Below are positions 26,690-39,172 of a stretch of DNA of 64,000 nt, in pieces. This stretch comes from Nematopogon swammerdamellus (lineage: Eukaryota; Arthropoda; Insecta; Lepidoptera; Adelidae): contig OX336345.1 in the NCBI GenBank assembly GCA_946902875.1, positions 19,003,395 to 19,067,394 of the forward strand. Reading direction: 5' to 3'. The position numbers and the translations under genes were made by a program. Position 1 is the stretch's first letter. Each line of letters starts with the position of its first letter. The notes beneath the pieces are model-generated. The model saw only the letters and a list, made by a program, of their open reading frames with translations. It had not been told where the DNA came from and searched no databases.

Positions 26690-27599
26690 ACTCCTATTCT
26701 ATATTATTATTTTATAACATTCACACGGGTTGTTCAAACGCAAAGCGGGTGAAGGAAACCGTCTGGACGAATTAAAGCTTAGCTTTCGTTGCTATTATGT
26801 AATGTAACTCTTATTTATTATCTATCACTTATTGTCAGGTAAGAGCCACATCCATCTGCCCTTCCTGTGTGGGCCTGCCCCCTCTCCCCCTCTCCACCTC
26901 TCCGAGAGAGAGGTGACCTCTCCCCCTCCTACGCCGAGCTCTGCCCATGCCACGATGCGCTTCAAACTAGTAATAATGATATTGCACTATCTACCGCGCC
27001 GCACTGCTATACTATACGTATACGATGACTGCACTTTACCAAACAAAGTATGGCGCGACCAGGCGGGGCGGCAGCGGCGGGGCGGGGCGGGGCGGCGGCG
27101 CCGCCGGCGCAGCGCGTCGCGCTAACCTCGTGCGTGGCTTGTTAATTTGCATTCAAGGTGCATAAGTACATTATTTATTATGTATGTATGACGGTCTTAC
27201 AGACCAAATAATTCGTGTATAGCTAGGTGCTTCGTATTTCTGATGCTTTCTAAATTTCGCCGACACCAAAATACTAAAACAACAAATAATGTGTGTAGGT
27301 AGGACACAACTTTGAAATGTTGAAACTCCTATCACGTCAAGGTAATTTAACTTTTCAGGAGTTCAACATCATGGCCCTCCTTGGAGGAAATTGGCCCGCC
27401 CTCTTATCTATATATCTAGTTACTAGACAGTTAGTACTAAAGTATGTATGTATTCCAAATTGAATGCGTAGGTATACACCATGCATGACTGCACGCGCAG
27501 CCTGCTTTCCACCCAACCAGCTTGCTTTCCAGTTTCCTGCAGTGCACATATTTCGCGGAAAGTGCGGGGGGTTGAGCATTTGAGCAAGCAGGCTGCCAG
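26690..27599. other. Non-coding region with a GA/CT-rich palindrome and GC island
   Basis: A pyrimidine-rich stretch with GAGAGAGAGGTGACCTCTCC at about 26903 holds GAGA-factor-like sites and a short palindrome. A GGCGGGGCGGGG-type island lies at about 27058-27120. Possible promoter-proximal DNA for the island at 27600-28183. Confidence 0.4.
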
Positions 27600-28183
27600 T
27601 TTCCCCCGCTCCGCGTCCTCTTCTCTTCCGTCGTTGCCGCCCCGCCCCGCGCCCGTTCACTTGTTGCTAGTCGCGGTGCGGTGTGCGGTATGGCGGCGCG
27701 GGGCGGCCCCCCCTCTGACCCTCTCATCGTCCGCGCGGGCAGTGCGGGCTTGCGGGGCGCGGCCGCGGCGTCCGCTCCCCGCGCCGTGCCCGCCGCCGCC
27801 GCCAGTTCTTTGTGCGCACTCGAGGCAGACGGACGTCCACGTCTGTCGCAGGAACGTTTACATCGAAGCCGTTATTTCATATACCTAGACACTTGTTTGT
27901 ATAGACGAGCGTGCTTGTGTGGTGTGCGTGCAAGTAGAACGGTGTAGTGGTGTGTGTGTGGCTTCCTTTTGACCGCTTTCAAGGGCGCGCATTGTCCTCG
28001 AGGAGTCATAGGTAACTTTTTGCGTAGTTTGGTAGACTCGCCAGTGTGGTTCGTGGATGTGAAGCGACCTGTGACCGGTCGCGGTGTGAAGTGAAGTGCT
28101 GGAGTACCCGTGGAGTTACCCCGTTGCAAGTATTGCCGACTATTGGAATTTGTTTTACCAGTCACACTTCTCTCCTGGCCCCG
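27600..28183 (+). promoter_or_regulatory. GC-rich island with candidate untranslated first exon (donor at 28184)
   Basis: A CpG-rich stretch contains ATGGCGGCGCGG at 27690 and ends in a strong donor, CCCCG|GTGAGTA. It resembles a promoter with a first exon. Splicing straight to exon A at 41419 would be phase-compatible (G+GT), but that frame has a TGA at 28087 and no ATG before the donor, so this exon would be 5' UTR for that product. The 88-codon frame from 27684 stops at 27947, out of register with the donor, and is probably not the main product. No TATA box was identified. Transcription is inferred. Confidence 0.4.
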
Positions 28184-30009
28184 GTGAGTACTACCTACAT
28201 TTAGGTGCTTCTTATTTCACTAGTTTTAGTATTTTAGCGTTAGTTCGCGGCGTTGGTTATCAAATTATCATAAATGGAGATTGAATTCTCTAATACCAAA
28301 ATTAGATAGGTACCTACATATAAAAATAATGAAAAAACAAAATTTAAATCTTCTCGTTATCTCGTAGACGTCGAATAGGTTAGGTAGTTAACAGACAAAG
28401 GTGATTTATTATTTATCGATGTGTTCGGTAGAACAGTCTAGGCGCGCCATGTAGGACACACAACGTCGAAAGAGGCGTCTGCCATTATATTATGATTATC
28501 CATTGTCTGAAGATCGTCAAAAGAACATTAACATTTAATGGGGTAGATGTGGGTACGTACTTGACATCTTTAATACTGATTTCCACTGCCCGTCAACGAA
28601 TAGGTGACTCGCTATAATTTTTAGAGTGATATTAATAAATTGAATTGAGTGACATGTGATCTAAATAACATGTGATTGGTTTCAAGTGTCTTTTTATACG
28701 ATATCTGGGTAAAAAGCGGTAGTTAAGTACACTTACTCACTTTCAAAATTATTTTTTTAAAGTCAGAGCTGAACAGTCAACGTGTATGCGTTCACTGCTG
28801 GATATACGCCTCTCCAATTGAGGTACCTCCGTCAAAATTATGAGTAAATATTTACGACCTCGGCTCCCCAGTATAAAGCCACACCCGGGCGAGTACCTAC
28901 CCGAGAAAATTACCTACTTATACGTAGGTTTACATATAAAAAATAAAAGATCTGACGAAAGCGGTTTCTGTCTGACGGACGTGTACTGAATCAAGAAGTA
29001 CATATTTAGGTAACTAGATACGTTGCGCGTAATCTCAAGAAATTTTCAGAAAGTATATAACTCTACATAAGACAAAGCCTTGGGGAGGCTCGCAGATCGC
29101 CTGACAGTAAATGGCTACAATATTTTTCTTAAAATGACCACAATAGCCCAGCAAGTCCCCAACCCCACCACCCCAAGAGAAGTTGAAATCTCCCAGGTAG
29201 AAAGGTTTACCGTCAAAATTATTGTCTTTGAAACAAAAGCGAAAGAGAGTAGGTAAATTATTGTTGAGAGCGGTCCACAGAATATCGAATGGCACTATTT
29301 TCCTTTATTCCGTTAAGGTACCTACCTACCTATCTGTCTGCAGACATCACCTATCTTGGGACATGTTTTTATACCGAAATTGGTATGTACCGTGCACTGA
29401 TTGGGTACCGTCTACCTACAGCGATACCTATTGACGGCAGTCAGTTTAAAGTTTCATAGTCAATTGGATTTTTCGTTTTATTAGCTCAGAAAGAACGGGC
29501 AAAACAATTCACCTACAGTAAATTATTGTCATTCGAGTTTCTGCACATGTCTGCACTTTGCATGCGTAGGTAGGTTAGGTATCGTCTCTCTCGTACACGA
29601 CGAACCCACTCGCCCTCTCCGCGCCTTTGGGGCGTAAGGGGCGCGCACCGTTCGGTGTTCGGTAACGTAGATTGAACATCCTGCCTGAATATTCGTACCT
29701 ACGTGAATATGCCTATGTGAATATCGCACATTCGCACATTGAATATATCTACTCGTGACGGCAAGTATGCATTCCTTGATCCATTCATATTTGTTTGACA
29801 TCTTGAGAGTGCTAGGTAGGTAGGTAGGTAGGTATAACTACCTAAATAGTGTACATATACCTATAACTAACTACACTACTGCAGCGCAGAGCTGCAGCGA
29901 TGCGCTCGCCATCATCGCACCACCATAATTTAATATGAGTGACGGTGCGGGACTAAAAACTAATTTATACTACTGCATACTAAAGAATACATCGGAATAC
30001 ATACATTCA

Positions 30010-30125
30010 TATCACACACGCTGAATCCCGACAATCGGGGTAAGCAGAGTAATCGGTGTTGTGCTGCAATAACTCTGGTAAATTACAGCACAACACCGAC
30101 CACCACGTTTCGCAAAGAATGTACC
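30010..30125 (+). repeat. Partial copy of the 'CACGCTGTATCCCGACAATC' repeat
   Basis: Shares CACACACGCTGAATCCCGAC and CAGCACAACACCGACCACCA with copies at 50159-50440 and 56815-57100. Truncated at its 3' side. Confidence 0.8.
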
Positions 30126-31639
30126 TAGGTATACCGAAATAATGTATATTTGATAGCATAGCATAACTAAAGCAGTGTTCAATGTCGACTTACTATCCAA
30201 ATTCTAACAATAATAGATAGGTACTTAGGTACCTACCTACATAATTATCTAGACTTCGATAAAAATATGTCTTCCGTTGGTGTTTACGTTCGTTGTCATC
30301 GTAAGTACTATTATGAAGATGCCTAGTAGGCACTTGCCGCGTTATCTTCAGTGTAATTAGCTGTTGTAAATACATATAATACATATGTGTGCCTACTTAG
30401 ATTAGATATGAATTAACTAATAATGCGCCAAGTCTGAAACGACGCGTCGTCTCGTCGGTTCTATGTTCGCTTAGGTATAACTCGAACTACTCAATTAACT
30501 CATACGGGGTTTTGGCGACGTTCTTTGAGGCCGCAGGAACAGCTACTAAGTAGGTAAATCCGGCACATTTACCTACATAACATACCACGTATTTAAGCAA
30601 TAATCTGATAGATTATTAAGCGAGTTCTTAAGTAAGAAATACTTGTAGCATTTTGTAGTTTTCTCCATTAGACATCAATGGTTTTCTCACGTTCTATACA
30701 CCTGCTTAGCTATATAGGTATATATGATTGACGATGGCACTATACACCAGATATAGGTAATTTAAATAGGCAGTGTGGTCAGATTCTTCAGTATTCATGT
30801 TTATGCTGTAAATATTAATGCTCTTGTGAGCGGTAGTATGGGTTAATTATTTGTAAGTTACTATAATATAATACTTTTAAGGTACTAACAAAACATTGTG
30901 ACTTGCGAAGTTTGTTTGTCAGTTCTTCTTCGCATTGAATTTAGAACTGGCGGAATTTTCGACATGTCCAAGCGTAGGTTACCTACCTGTGGATGAAATT
31001 ATACAATAAACAATAAACAATATGCTGTATAGGTATATAGGCTGGGCAGTGTACGTGCCTTCACGTGCAGCTAGGTTTGCCAACCCTCCCGGAATTCCAG
31101 GAGTCTCCCTGATTCAAGAATCATGCATTCCCGCAAATATGCAAAAAGACAAGACAACCTCGGTTTGAGTAATAATTAATAAAGAAACCTTAGTAATTAG
31201 GTTGGTACCTACCTAGCTTTTTATGTTCGTATTATATTATTTATTAAAATAGCTAAGTAGGAATTTTGTTTTAAAACGACGATAAATAGAACTAGCTGAT
31301 TTGCTATAGTGATTACGATCCAGTGTAGAGCATACATCGACTGCTTTTTTTTCTTCCCGGATTTCTTACCCGAAGGTCTGTAACCCTACGTGCAGTTGTC
31401 ATACCTACATTCAAAGAACCGATCGCATTTATAAGTTATTCTATGAATGCCCTAACGCTCCTACCTCGCGTATAGGTTAAGGGAGTCATCAGTTAAAATA
31501 CCTAGGTATAATTCTTAAAAGTTACTTCGTTACGGCATCAACGATATCGGCAGTGTTGTGTTGAAAAGCAAAGTGCCACCATCGTAATTAAACCAGATGA
31601 ATCGGACACCCGTCTCTGCCGGGGGTCTCCGGGTGCGGA

Positions 31640-31664
31640 GGGGGGGGGGGGGGGGGGGGGGGGG
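31640..31664. repeat. Poly-G tract (~24 bases)
   Basis: An uninterrupted G run in a G-rich context. Possibly real, possibly a sequencing or consensus artefact. Could form G-quadruplex. Confidence 0.8.
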
Positions 31665-32136
31665 TACGGGTGGGAAACGAGAGGGGCGGGGGGTCTGGGA
31701 GAGACGAGGGTGAACAAAGGAATTTGTGTTACGGAACCGCGCGCGGGACGTGAGTCGAATTACAGTATTGTGTAGGTAGGTAGTTCAGTGGTAACCTCAC
31801 CTCACACATTCCGGGACTAACCTACCTCCGCTGCTAATGCCGGAAGATCTTGTCTAGTAACTATTCTAATGAGAAAACATTAAGAAGCGAAGAGGCAAAC
31901 GTATCTACTAATTAGTAGTACCTACACAATTAGCATTAACTAATAAATTAGGCGCGTAGGTTACCTAGTTACCTGCTCCGCAAAATAACATAATGCAGCA
32001 ATCCTTAATGGTTCCAGGAACAGTGCGATATTATTAATTATCACAAATTGTATCATTAAAGCAGCAGCATAAGGAGATTGTACTTAGCATGTCGATACAT
32101 CAGGCATAGCTAGCCGTAACCGCCGCCACGCCGCCG

Positions 32137-35100
32137 CACTATGGGCTGAGAAACGGCCTCCATAGTAATAGAAATTTTAATTTTTTTAGAATTAGTTAAA
32201 AAATAAGTAAGTATGCAGAAGTATTGCTACTTCATGCTTGACTATTTTAATGTTAATATAGTCAAGAAAAACCAATCGTATATTTTTTTATAATAGTTTT
32301 AAAAAATCTTTGTATGGAACCGAAAATGTTTTATCATTTTTTTCAAAAATCTTAAGGAGTGTTAATCTCGCTATACTATATTCATATAATAGACTATATT
32401 AGAAAGCGAACTGCATAAAAACCGTAACTGGATCGGTCCATTTTAACCAGATATACGGAGTCAAATTAAAGCATTTTTCATTAATTTTTATACTACGTTT
32501 ATGACGCTTATATTTGCTTTTAAATGTTACTTGGTGACATAAAATGTTATTAGTCGTACTATAGAAGATATCTAGAGAGTTTATATATAAGTATGGTCGG
32601 CATAAACATAACACATAATTTTATATTAATTTTATATCATACATTTCTACTGAATATTCGTGTTTTTAGATTGGTCCCAATATAACAAAACGTTTTGTAC
32701 AACTAGGGATATCATCACATCTTAAGACCTCACTCTGCACAAATAATGGCATCGAACACTTTGTGTTTTTTGTTGATATAACAATTTACTATTTAAAGTA
32801 ATAATTATAATAATATTTTCCAGCATTTAAACGAGCATTTAATGTTAAATAGGCAGGAAAATAATTAACCGATGAGCGTATAATAAAAGCATTAGAATTA
32901 TAATGTAAACGTGTTACACTAAGATAAAAATGACCGATTAATGAAAACAAGAAAACAAATAAAGAGTTGTTGGTATAACTTCATAAAGTTCTTCTTAATT
33001 CTGCATCACAGAATATCCATGAGCATCGTTAGACACCTACTCGCAGGTGAAACGATGCCACATGTCGCGCATTCCACAAAAAAAAAGTGTAAACAGAAGT
33101 ATTCCAATATAAATGACACTGATTACCTATTAACAAGATGGTAAAAGAAAACTAATAAATACAGTAAGAGACAATTATAGTGTAGCAATCGGTTTCACAA
33201 ATAATGCATTGTTGCAACATTTGTTACTCACGGGAAGAGCCTTGGGTTGGTAATGGCTCTTCTTGAAGGCTTACTACATCCTCCCCATATAGAAAGGATA
33301 TAGAAGGGATACGGAATTTGCCAAGAGAGCTACCATGGCAGGGTGAAAGGAGGCTCATGAAACACGGGGTTTTCATTAAGGAACGGAGTGCATAGGAAGG
33401 AAGTGCATAGGAGAAAACGCCTATTCAGTATCTGACTCAGATGAGATTGAAAATTCGTCCAATGGGTCAAAATTAACGAATTCAATATTTTCTTTCTCTT
33501 CAATTGTTAATATTAAAAGATACTTCATTTCAGCTGGCATTGATGCTTCCTTCTTGTAACTTAATTTAGGTCTTAAACTTGACAAGTATGGGTCCGAAGA
33601 TATTAGGAAATTGGAAAAAATATCCTCATTAGTTGCTTTTCGACAGAATATACGCGCGTGGAATTCTCTATATTTTTTAAAATCCTTGTTTCGCGCCTCA
33701 GATGCCTCTTCTGATAGTTTCCCAATGGGTGCTAAATTTTGATGTTTTATTATAGCTGCACCATGTATTAACAATTTGTGCACACTGGAAGGCATATAGT
33801 ACCAACTATAGAGGTTGACGTATAATTGAGCAGTATCGCGCGCATAACTAGTAAACCTATAAACGTAAATTTGCTCACCACTCGCGACAACTCGTAGAAT
33901 AATGGCAAAGCGTTCAATGAGTTCTTTGTCAACTCCTGTGATAGCGGCTGCCTTTTCGGGATCCTGGAAAAATCACCTAGCCGTGTTGCCGTCGTTGGTT
34001 GTACCTGATCCTTGTTTGACAACGTCGACAAGCAGTCCTAATTCACTTTTGAATTGACTTTGGATGTTTTCCTTCCGTGCTTTCATTATCTCCTTGTCAT
34101 TTCCTTTGGCTTGCCATTTCTTGAAATCTATTCTATAACCTATATGTAATAGGCACTCCATGCATCTTATCCACGCATGCAATGAAGACAAGCCATGCTT
34201 ATACATTTCCGTGGTCACTTCTTTTTCTTGCACGCTGTCTAGGTTATTCATCTCTGACGGCTTTGCCTTACATATGTCACACGTTTGGCTAGATGTGTCA
34301 GACAAGTGTGACGTGATTTTTCTATTATCATTGTCATGAGCAGAGTGTGGATTACATTAACGTCATCTCGTATGGAAGATGGCTCGAGTGTATTTCATCA
34401 TCTCTTTCTTTGTATCTAGGTCGTTTTCTTTTGCGAATTTGAAGAAGAATGGCCTGCAGTAGTGGGACCGATGATGGTTTCGGGTTTTCTCAGTATACAT
34501 TGTCTCCAGAAACCAGTTTGAGTGGGACAAGTGAACACATAAATATGCTGGAGTCGTCTAAGTCATTGGGCATTTTTTGTTTGTACGTGCTCTGACCTGA
34601 CGCGCAATCAAACCCCCAGCGTTAATTGTTTGTCCTCGATGTCTCGAGTTATAACATTACTGAGTCTCTTTACTGTCAGATCCAGAAGGGCTTGAAGCTT
34701 GACTTTAGCGTGCATCTCATTGATCTGAATGTCTTCTTTGTTAGGATAGCATTCATTCTTGGTCTTTTGAACTTGATAATATGAAGGGTACAAATGTACA
34801 CCTTGATCCTGGGCTGAACTCCGTAACGTGTTGTACTGAAACTTTGATAACTTAAAAGAGCTGAGAAGGCTGAGTGCTTGTTCTGGCGAATATTGAGTTT
34901 TTTTTATTATTTATTAATTCTTTCATTCTATCTGCATCTTGATTAATGAAAACAAGCACCGCACCACCGAGCAATGAAATACTCGTTTAAATGTTGGAAA
35001 ATATTATTATAATTATTACTTTAAATGTTTACTTGTTATATTCACAAAAGCACAAAATGTTCGATGCCATTATTTGTGTAGTGTAATATCTTAAGATGTG

Positions 35101-35680
35101 GTAATATCACTAGTTGTACAAAACGTTTTATTATATTGGAACCAATCTAAAAACCTGAATATTCAGTAGAAAAGTACGATATAAAATTTAAATAAAATTA
35201 TGTTTTATGTTTATGCCGACCGTACTTATATAGAAACTCCCTAGATATCTTCTATAGTACGACTAATTACATTTTATGTCACCAAGTAGCATTTAAAAGC
35301 AAATATAAGCGTCATAAACGTAGTATAAAAATTAACGAAAAATGCTTTAATTTGACTCCGTATATCTGGTTAAAATGGACCGATCCAGTTACGGTTTTTA
35401 TGCAGTTGGCTTTCTATTATAGTCTATTATATGAATATAGTACAGCGAAGTTAACACTCCTTAAGACTTTTGAAAAAAATGATAAAACATTTTCCGTTCC
35501 ATACAACGATTTTTTTTAAACAATTATAAAAAAATATACGATTGGTTTTTATTGACTACATTAACATAAAAAGAGTCAAGCATGAAGTCGCAATACTTCT
35601 GCATACTTATTTATTTTTTAACTAATTCTAAAAAAATTAAAATTTCTATTACTATGGAGGCCGTTTCTCAGCCCATAGTG
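32137..35680. mobile_element. Transib (RAG1-like) DNA transposon with ~0.7-kb terminal inverted repeats
   Basis: The element starts CACTATGGGCTGAG and ends CTCAGCCCATAGTG. CACWATG is the terminal heptamer known for Transib transposons and resembles the RAG recombination signal heptamer. CGCCG stands immediately outside both ends (32132-32136 and 35681-35685): a 5-bp GC-rich target duplication, as Transib makes. The terminal inverted repeats continue inwards to about 32842 and from about 34972, with scattered substitutions. That is much longer than the short repeats usual for Transib. The interior holds a decayed transposase on the minus strand. Termini, duplication and transposase all agree on the family. 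Confidence 0.93.
33421..34891 (-). pseudogene. Transib-type RAG1-like transposase, decayed
   Basis: On the minus strand the pieces run in family order. First comes YYQVQKTKNECYPN...LLDLTVKRLSNVI. After a frame change at a G-run near 34611 comes GFDCASGQSTYKQK, the likely first catalytic Asp region. A stop replaces an expected Trp at about 34490; another frame holds YCRPFFFKFAKENDLD. Then SDTSSQTCDICKAKPSEMNN (Cys-x2-Cys), LHAWIRCMECLLHIGYRIDF and TTNDGNTAR follow. The end carries GKLSEEASEARNKDFKKYRE, the RAG1-like final catalytic Glu region, and SSDPYLSSL. DGNTAR and the S-E-x-x-x-E-x-x-N-K-x-F pattern resemble RAG1/Transib. At least two frameshifts and two or more stops make it non-functional. 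Family is firm; exact N-terminus is not. Confidence 0.88.
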
Positions 35681-35685
35681 CGCCG

Positions 35686-36118
35686 CCACCGCGCCGGGCC
35701 GGGTAATAAAGTTTAACAACCGGTTTCTCGCCAATTACCGGTCACTACTCTCGGCGCGGGGCGACCGGTCCGCTGTCACTCGCCCCCCGCACCCCCCGCG
35801 CCCGCACCCGACACCGGCGGAACTGGGTTGACACTTCCAAAGCGATTTATTTCAAGTCTAAATTATCCTGTCTCTCGAACTCTCGACCCGCTCACCGTCT
35901 AATTAAAGAGAAACCAAACATGGCAACGGCTGCGGGCGGAGACTGAATCGTTGCGAATGTTATATTGTTTGAACGATTGATCGCTTGAGTGACGGACGAG
36001 CCCTGCACGGACACGGTGGCCACTCGCGTTGCTCCGAGCTGATGCAGCACCAATGGTTACAGACAGCTAAATCCTCGCGATCACGCCGTGGGCTGAATCG
36101 CGATTGAAGTGACACAAC
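35686..36118. other. GC-rich spacer without a recognised gene
   Basis: GC-rich patch at about 35687-35830. Resembles the other regulatory islands. No coding sequence recognised. Confidence 0.4.
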
Positions 36119-36124
36119 AGCCGC

Positions 36125-36300
36125 ATGTCAGTCAGTCAGCGTGTAAGCGTCCACTGCTGGACATACGCCTCCAATTTTCCTCCAATCCTCCCGGCCTTCA
36201 GCGATACGGAACCACTGCTTTCCGCCGACGTATTTGATGTCGTCGTCCCACCTTGCGGGTGGTCTTTCCACACTCCGTTTTCCTGTCCACGGCCGCATGC
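36125..36300 (-). pseudogene. LINE reverse-transcriptase C-terminal fragment
   Basis: Minus-strand translation gives SVERPPARWDDDIKYVGGKQ, then WFRIAEGREDWRKIGGVCPA and VDAYTLTD before a stop. This R-P-x-x-R-W-x-D-D-I...W-R...AY type of ending is typical of insect non-LTR polyproteins. Only the last ~50 residues are present (5' truncation). The related fragment at about 28780 is shorter. Confidence 0.75.
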
Positions 36301-36480
36301 GTTTCGCGGAATCGGATTAAGGAGTTGAGCCGGTAAACCGGTATAGGATATCGATCTTGTCACGTTTCTTTATAAGTCGGGCAGGTGTGTTGTGGCATTA
36401 CAATATTGCCGCTACCGATTCGTTTAATTGTATGAGTAGCGGTGCGGGCACTATACTACAAATGTACACGTTTGGATCAG

Positions 36481-36676
36481 TACCCTTATCACGAGATTTA
36501 ACCTACACCGCGTACTACGCTACGCCGCCGCCCGTGTTCTCCGCATCATTTGGTATGGAGAAATAGAGCAGCGCCTCTAGTGATAGATTTGCGAACTTCG
36601 TTTCTCCGTACATAATGATACGGAGAACACGGCGTAGCGTAGTATGCGGTGTAGGTTATATCTCGTGATAAGGGTA
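36481..36676. mobile_element. MITE, family I, copy 1 (196 bp)
   Basis: TACCCTTATCACGAGAT...ATATCTCGTGATAAGGGTA form long inverted ends, with CAG on both sides (36478-36480, 36677-36679) as a possible 3-bp target duplication. The interior (CGCTACGCCG ... GTGTTCTCCGCAT) is also palindromic. The second copy is at 40376-40549. Confidence 0.85.
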
Positions 36677-37224
36677 CAGATGCAAGCGCATTCGAAGGCG
36701 TATCTCGCTCATCGGATCGAGTGCATTATAATTTATACCAGCAGCGCGGCGTGACCGGAGCGTTCCGCCGAGGCCCGCCCGCGCCCCTCCGCCGGCAGTA
36801 GCGCGTCCGCCCTTCATGAATTATTCAGGACGCGGACCACGATTTATGGTGCTCTCTCCCAGGCGCCGGTTTCGCTGGACGAACACGCGTGTGTGAGTCG
36901 TGTTCTGTTATTTGCTAATTCCGCATAATGAAAAGCTCTCTCAACGGCCGGCCGTCTTCGCCCCGGGGCGGGCTAACCACTAAAAAAAACAGCGATACGC
37001 GGGCCGCATTCAAGATTAGAGAGGACACAAAAGTACTCAACGAACAACGCGGTTAGTAGAAGGTCGAGTTATTCAACCTCACCTGAACATAATTAAGAGA
37101 TAATTCTCAAAATGTTACTCTACCTACTCTTCCGTCAATACAATGCACAAGTGAACATTCACAGTATTGTAACCAATTGTAACACTAGAAGAATAGAAAA
37201 TTATTAATGCGTCACATGAAATGA
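36677..37224. other. Non-coding spacer
   Basis: GC-rich around 36740-36870 and 36950-37010, otherwise AT-rich. No gene recognised. Confidence 0.4.
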
Positions 37225-37521
37225 ATGCATTGCTTTTTTTTTCGCTCCGCAATCATCCGGTCGTGCATTATTCGCCCGCTGTGTGTGAATGCGAGCGACG
37301 ACGCGCGCGAGAAAATTCCTCACATTACGTATACGGTATTATTACTTTTTAATTTAATAGGCCGCCATGTTGGAGGAAAGAAACGCGTCCGCCATTGTGT
37401 GCGTGCGGCTCGACGGCTCGATCGCGTGACTCGCCTCGATCCGACCGACCACACCGCTCGCTCCGCGCCACCGCGCCGCGCTCGCTGCGGGCGAAATCTG
37501 CCCAACACCGGTTTCTTCTCA
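37225..37521 (+). promoter_or_regulatory. GC-rich island with possible alternative first exon (donor at 37522)
   Basis: The stretch holds GCCGCCATGTTGG (37361-37373) and CCGCCATTGTG (about 37389), both YY1/Pho-like motifs. It ends in a strong donor sequence, TTCTCA|GTGAGTAAT. The ATG at 37367 opens only 20 codons before TGA at 37427, so it would be a leader ORF at most. The position, 4 kb upstream of exon A, suits an alternative promoter of the same gene. A chance donor match is equally possible. Confidence 0.3.
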
Positions 37522-39172
37522 GTGAGTAATTCCGCCGCAGCGCAGGCGCGCGTGTATGTGTGTGTTGTGTATGCGCCTCGCCTCGTCTCACCGCAGCTCA
37601 CAATATGACAGCACAAAAACACTCAACACACGCCATTATCATATTATTATCTTTCGATGAAATCTTCTCTCACTCAAATGTTATTTTTAACGGCTCGCGG
37701 ATTTCTTGCGTCTTAATTTCATGCATGTATTCGCGCTTAGTGTCTTTAATGAATAATGTATGTGATGATGATTATGCAAATGTGAATTGTTTACAGCTCC
37801 TCTGTTAACATTCCTATGAAGCGACAGTGTCGCGCGCGCGCGCGCGGCGGGGGTGGCGTGTGGGCGTATCGCGCGGAGAGAGGAGTTGACGAACTCTAGA
37901 AATGTCGTAAATATAAACGTCCGTGGGTAATTAAAATAGGTCGGCAATAAAAGCAATAGGCGCCGCCGCGCCGGATGCATCCGATTTCGAAAGGCGCAGT
38001 AGTAAAGTGGAGATATTTTTACGAGAGCGAAGCACGCACGCACGCAACGCCTCGCGTGATTCAATGCAACACTGGCGTCGAGTTTCCGTTAATTTATTAT
38101 CTTGCTTCTTTCATTCTTTACATTTCTGCTTAATTTAATCATTCGTGATTTGAAGATCCGTAGATTGTAGGCACAGGGCATTTCCCGGAAGCCCATTCCG
38201 TATTGTATAAATATGTATGTAGTATATTGTATGTTACATGTAGGGTATATTCATAAAAATATAACACGTATTTCTCCTCCTTTCGCTTGCACTACCCATC
38301 TCTCTCTGTATTTTATTTATTCTTCATCACCCAAAGGTTGACTGGAAGAAATCACTTGAAGTGATAAGTCCGCCTTTGCGCACTCCTGTATTTCGTGTTT
38401 CTTGTCGTGTACAGTTTTCCTTCAATTTGTGTGCAATAAAGAGTTTCTATTCAATATTCTATTCCATTTGCATTGCGACACAAGAATGGTTGTGAATCGT
38501 GATTCGTGCCGTTCTAAGAACTCTTCAGTGGACGACAGATGTTCGTTCCGCATGAGTATGGCGGGTTTGTGCAAATGCGAACAGGAAAAGGAGATATGAG
38601 TGAAGTGAGTTCCTCAGAGCAGCGGCTTTAGTAGTAACGTTAAAATAGGCTCAATTTTCAAACGATGCATCTGTGCTTCAGTGGTTAAAGGTCAAGGGAA
38701 GCCTGTATGCAACAGAGTACTTACCTGTATAATTTAATTAGTTACTAATTAGCAAATTATTGTGTTAGTTCTATTAGTTCCAATAGAAATGTTTAGGATT
38801 CATAGGAAAAACTGCCCTTTACTTAAATGGTAAAAACTTAAGTTTATTCAACGTGTTCAAAATGCTCTCGCGGTAATAAAACAAACAAGAGTAAACGTTA
38901 GATATAAATATGAAACGTTAACCTATACATTCGTAATATATCTACACTGCGTGCGTGAGTATGTCGAGTGGATTCTGCATTGTTGGCGGCGTTCCAGAAT
39001 GCTCTCCGTTCCGCACCAGTCACGTGTGCCTACCGCGCGCCAAACTATTGCCGTTCCCCCCTCGTCCCCCCCGTCCCCCCCACCTAGCGAGACGTCTCTT
39101 CGACTCGATTTAGCGTACGTAAATAAAGCAGGCATGCGAGATCAGAATCGATCTAAACAACACGCAGGTATA
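37522..39172. other. Non-coding region
   Basis: Contains a CG dinucleotide run at about 37831-37845 and a C-rich patch at about 39056-39085. Short open frames only, no family recognised. Confidence 0.4.

Larger units (their letters stand above)
28184..32131. other. Long non-coding (probably intronic) region rich in TACCTA motifs
   Basis: GGTAGGTACCTACC-type motifs recur throughout (a clean GGTA run at about 29815-29832). A LINE fragment resembling 36125-36300 lies at about 28780-28850. A copy of the 'ACACGCTGTATCCC' repeat sits at 30010-30125 and a poly-G tract at about 31640-31664. No coding exon was recognised. Confidence 0.5.

Noticed and set aside
27681..27947. 88-codon frame with ATGGCGGCGCGG at its start
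   Set aside because: Ends before, and out of register with, the strong donor at 28184. Possibly a leader ORF; not supported as the gene's start.
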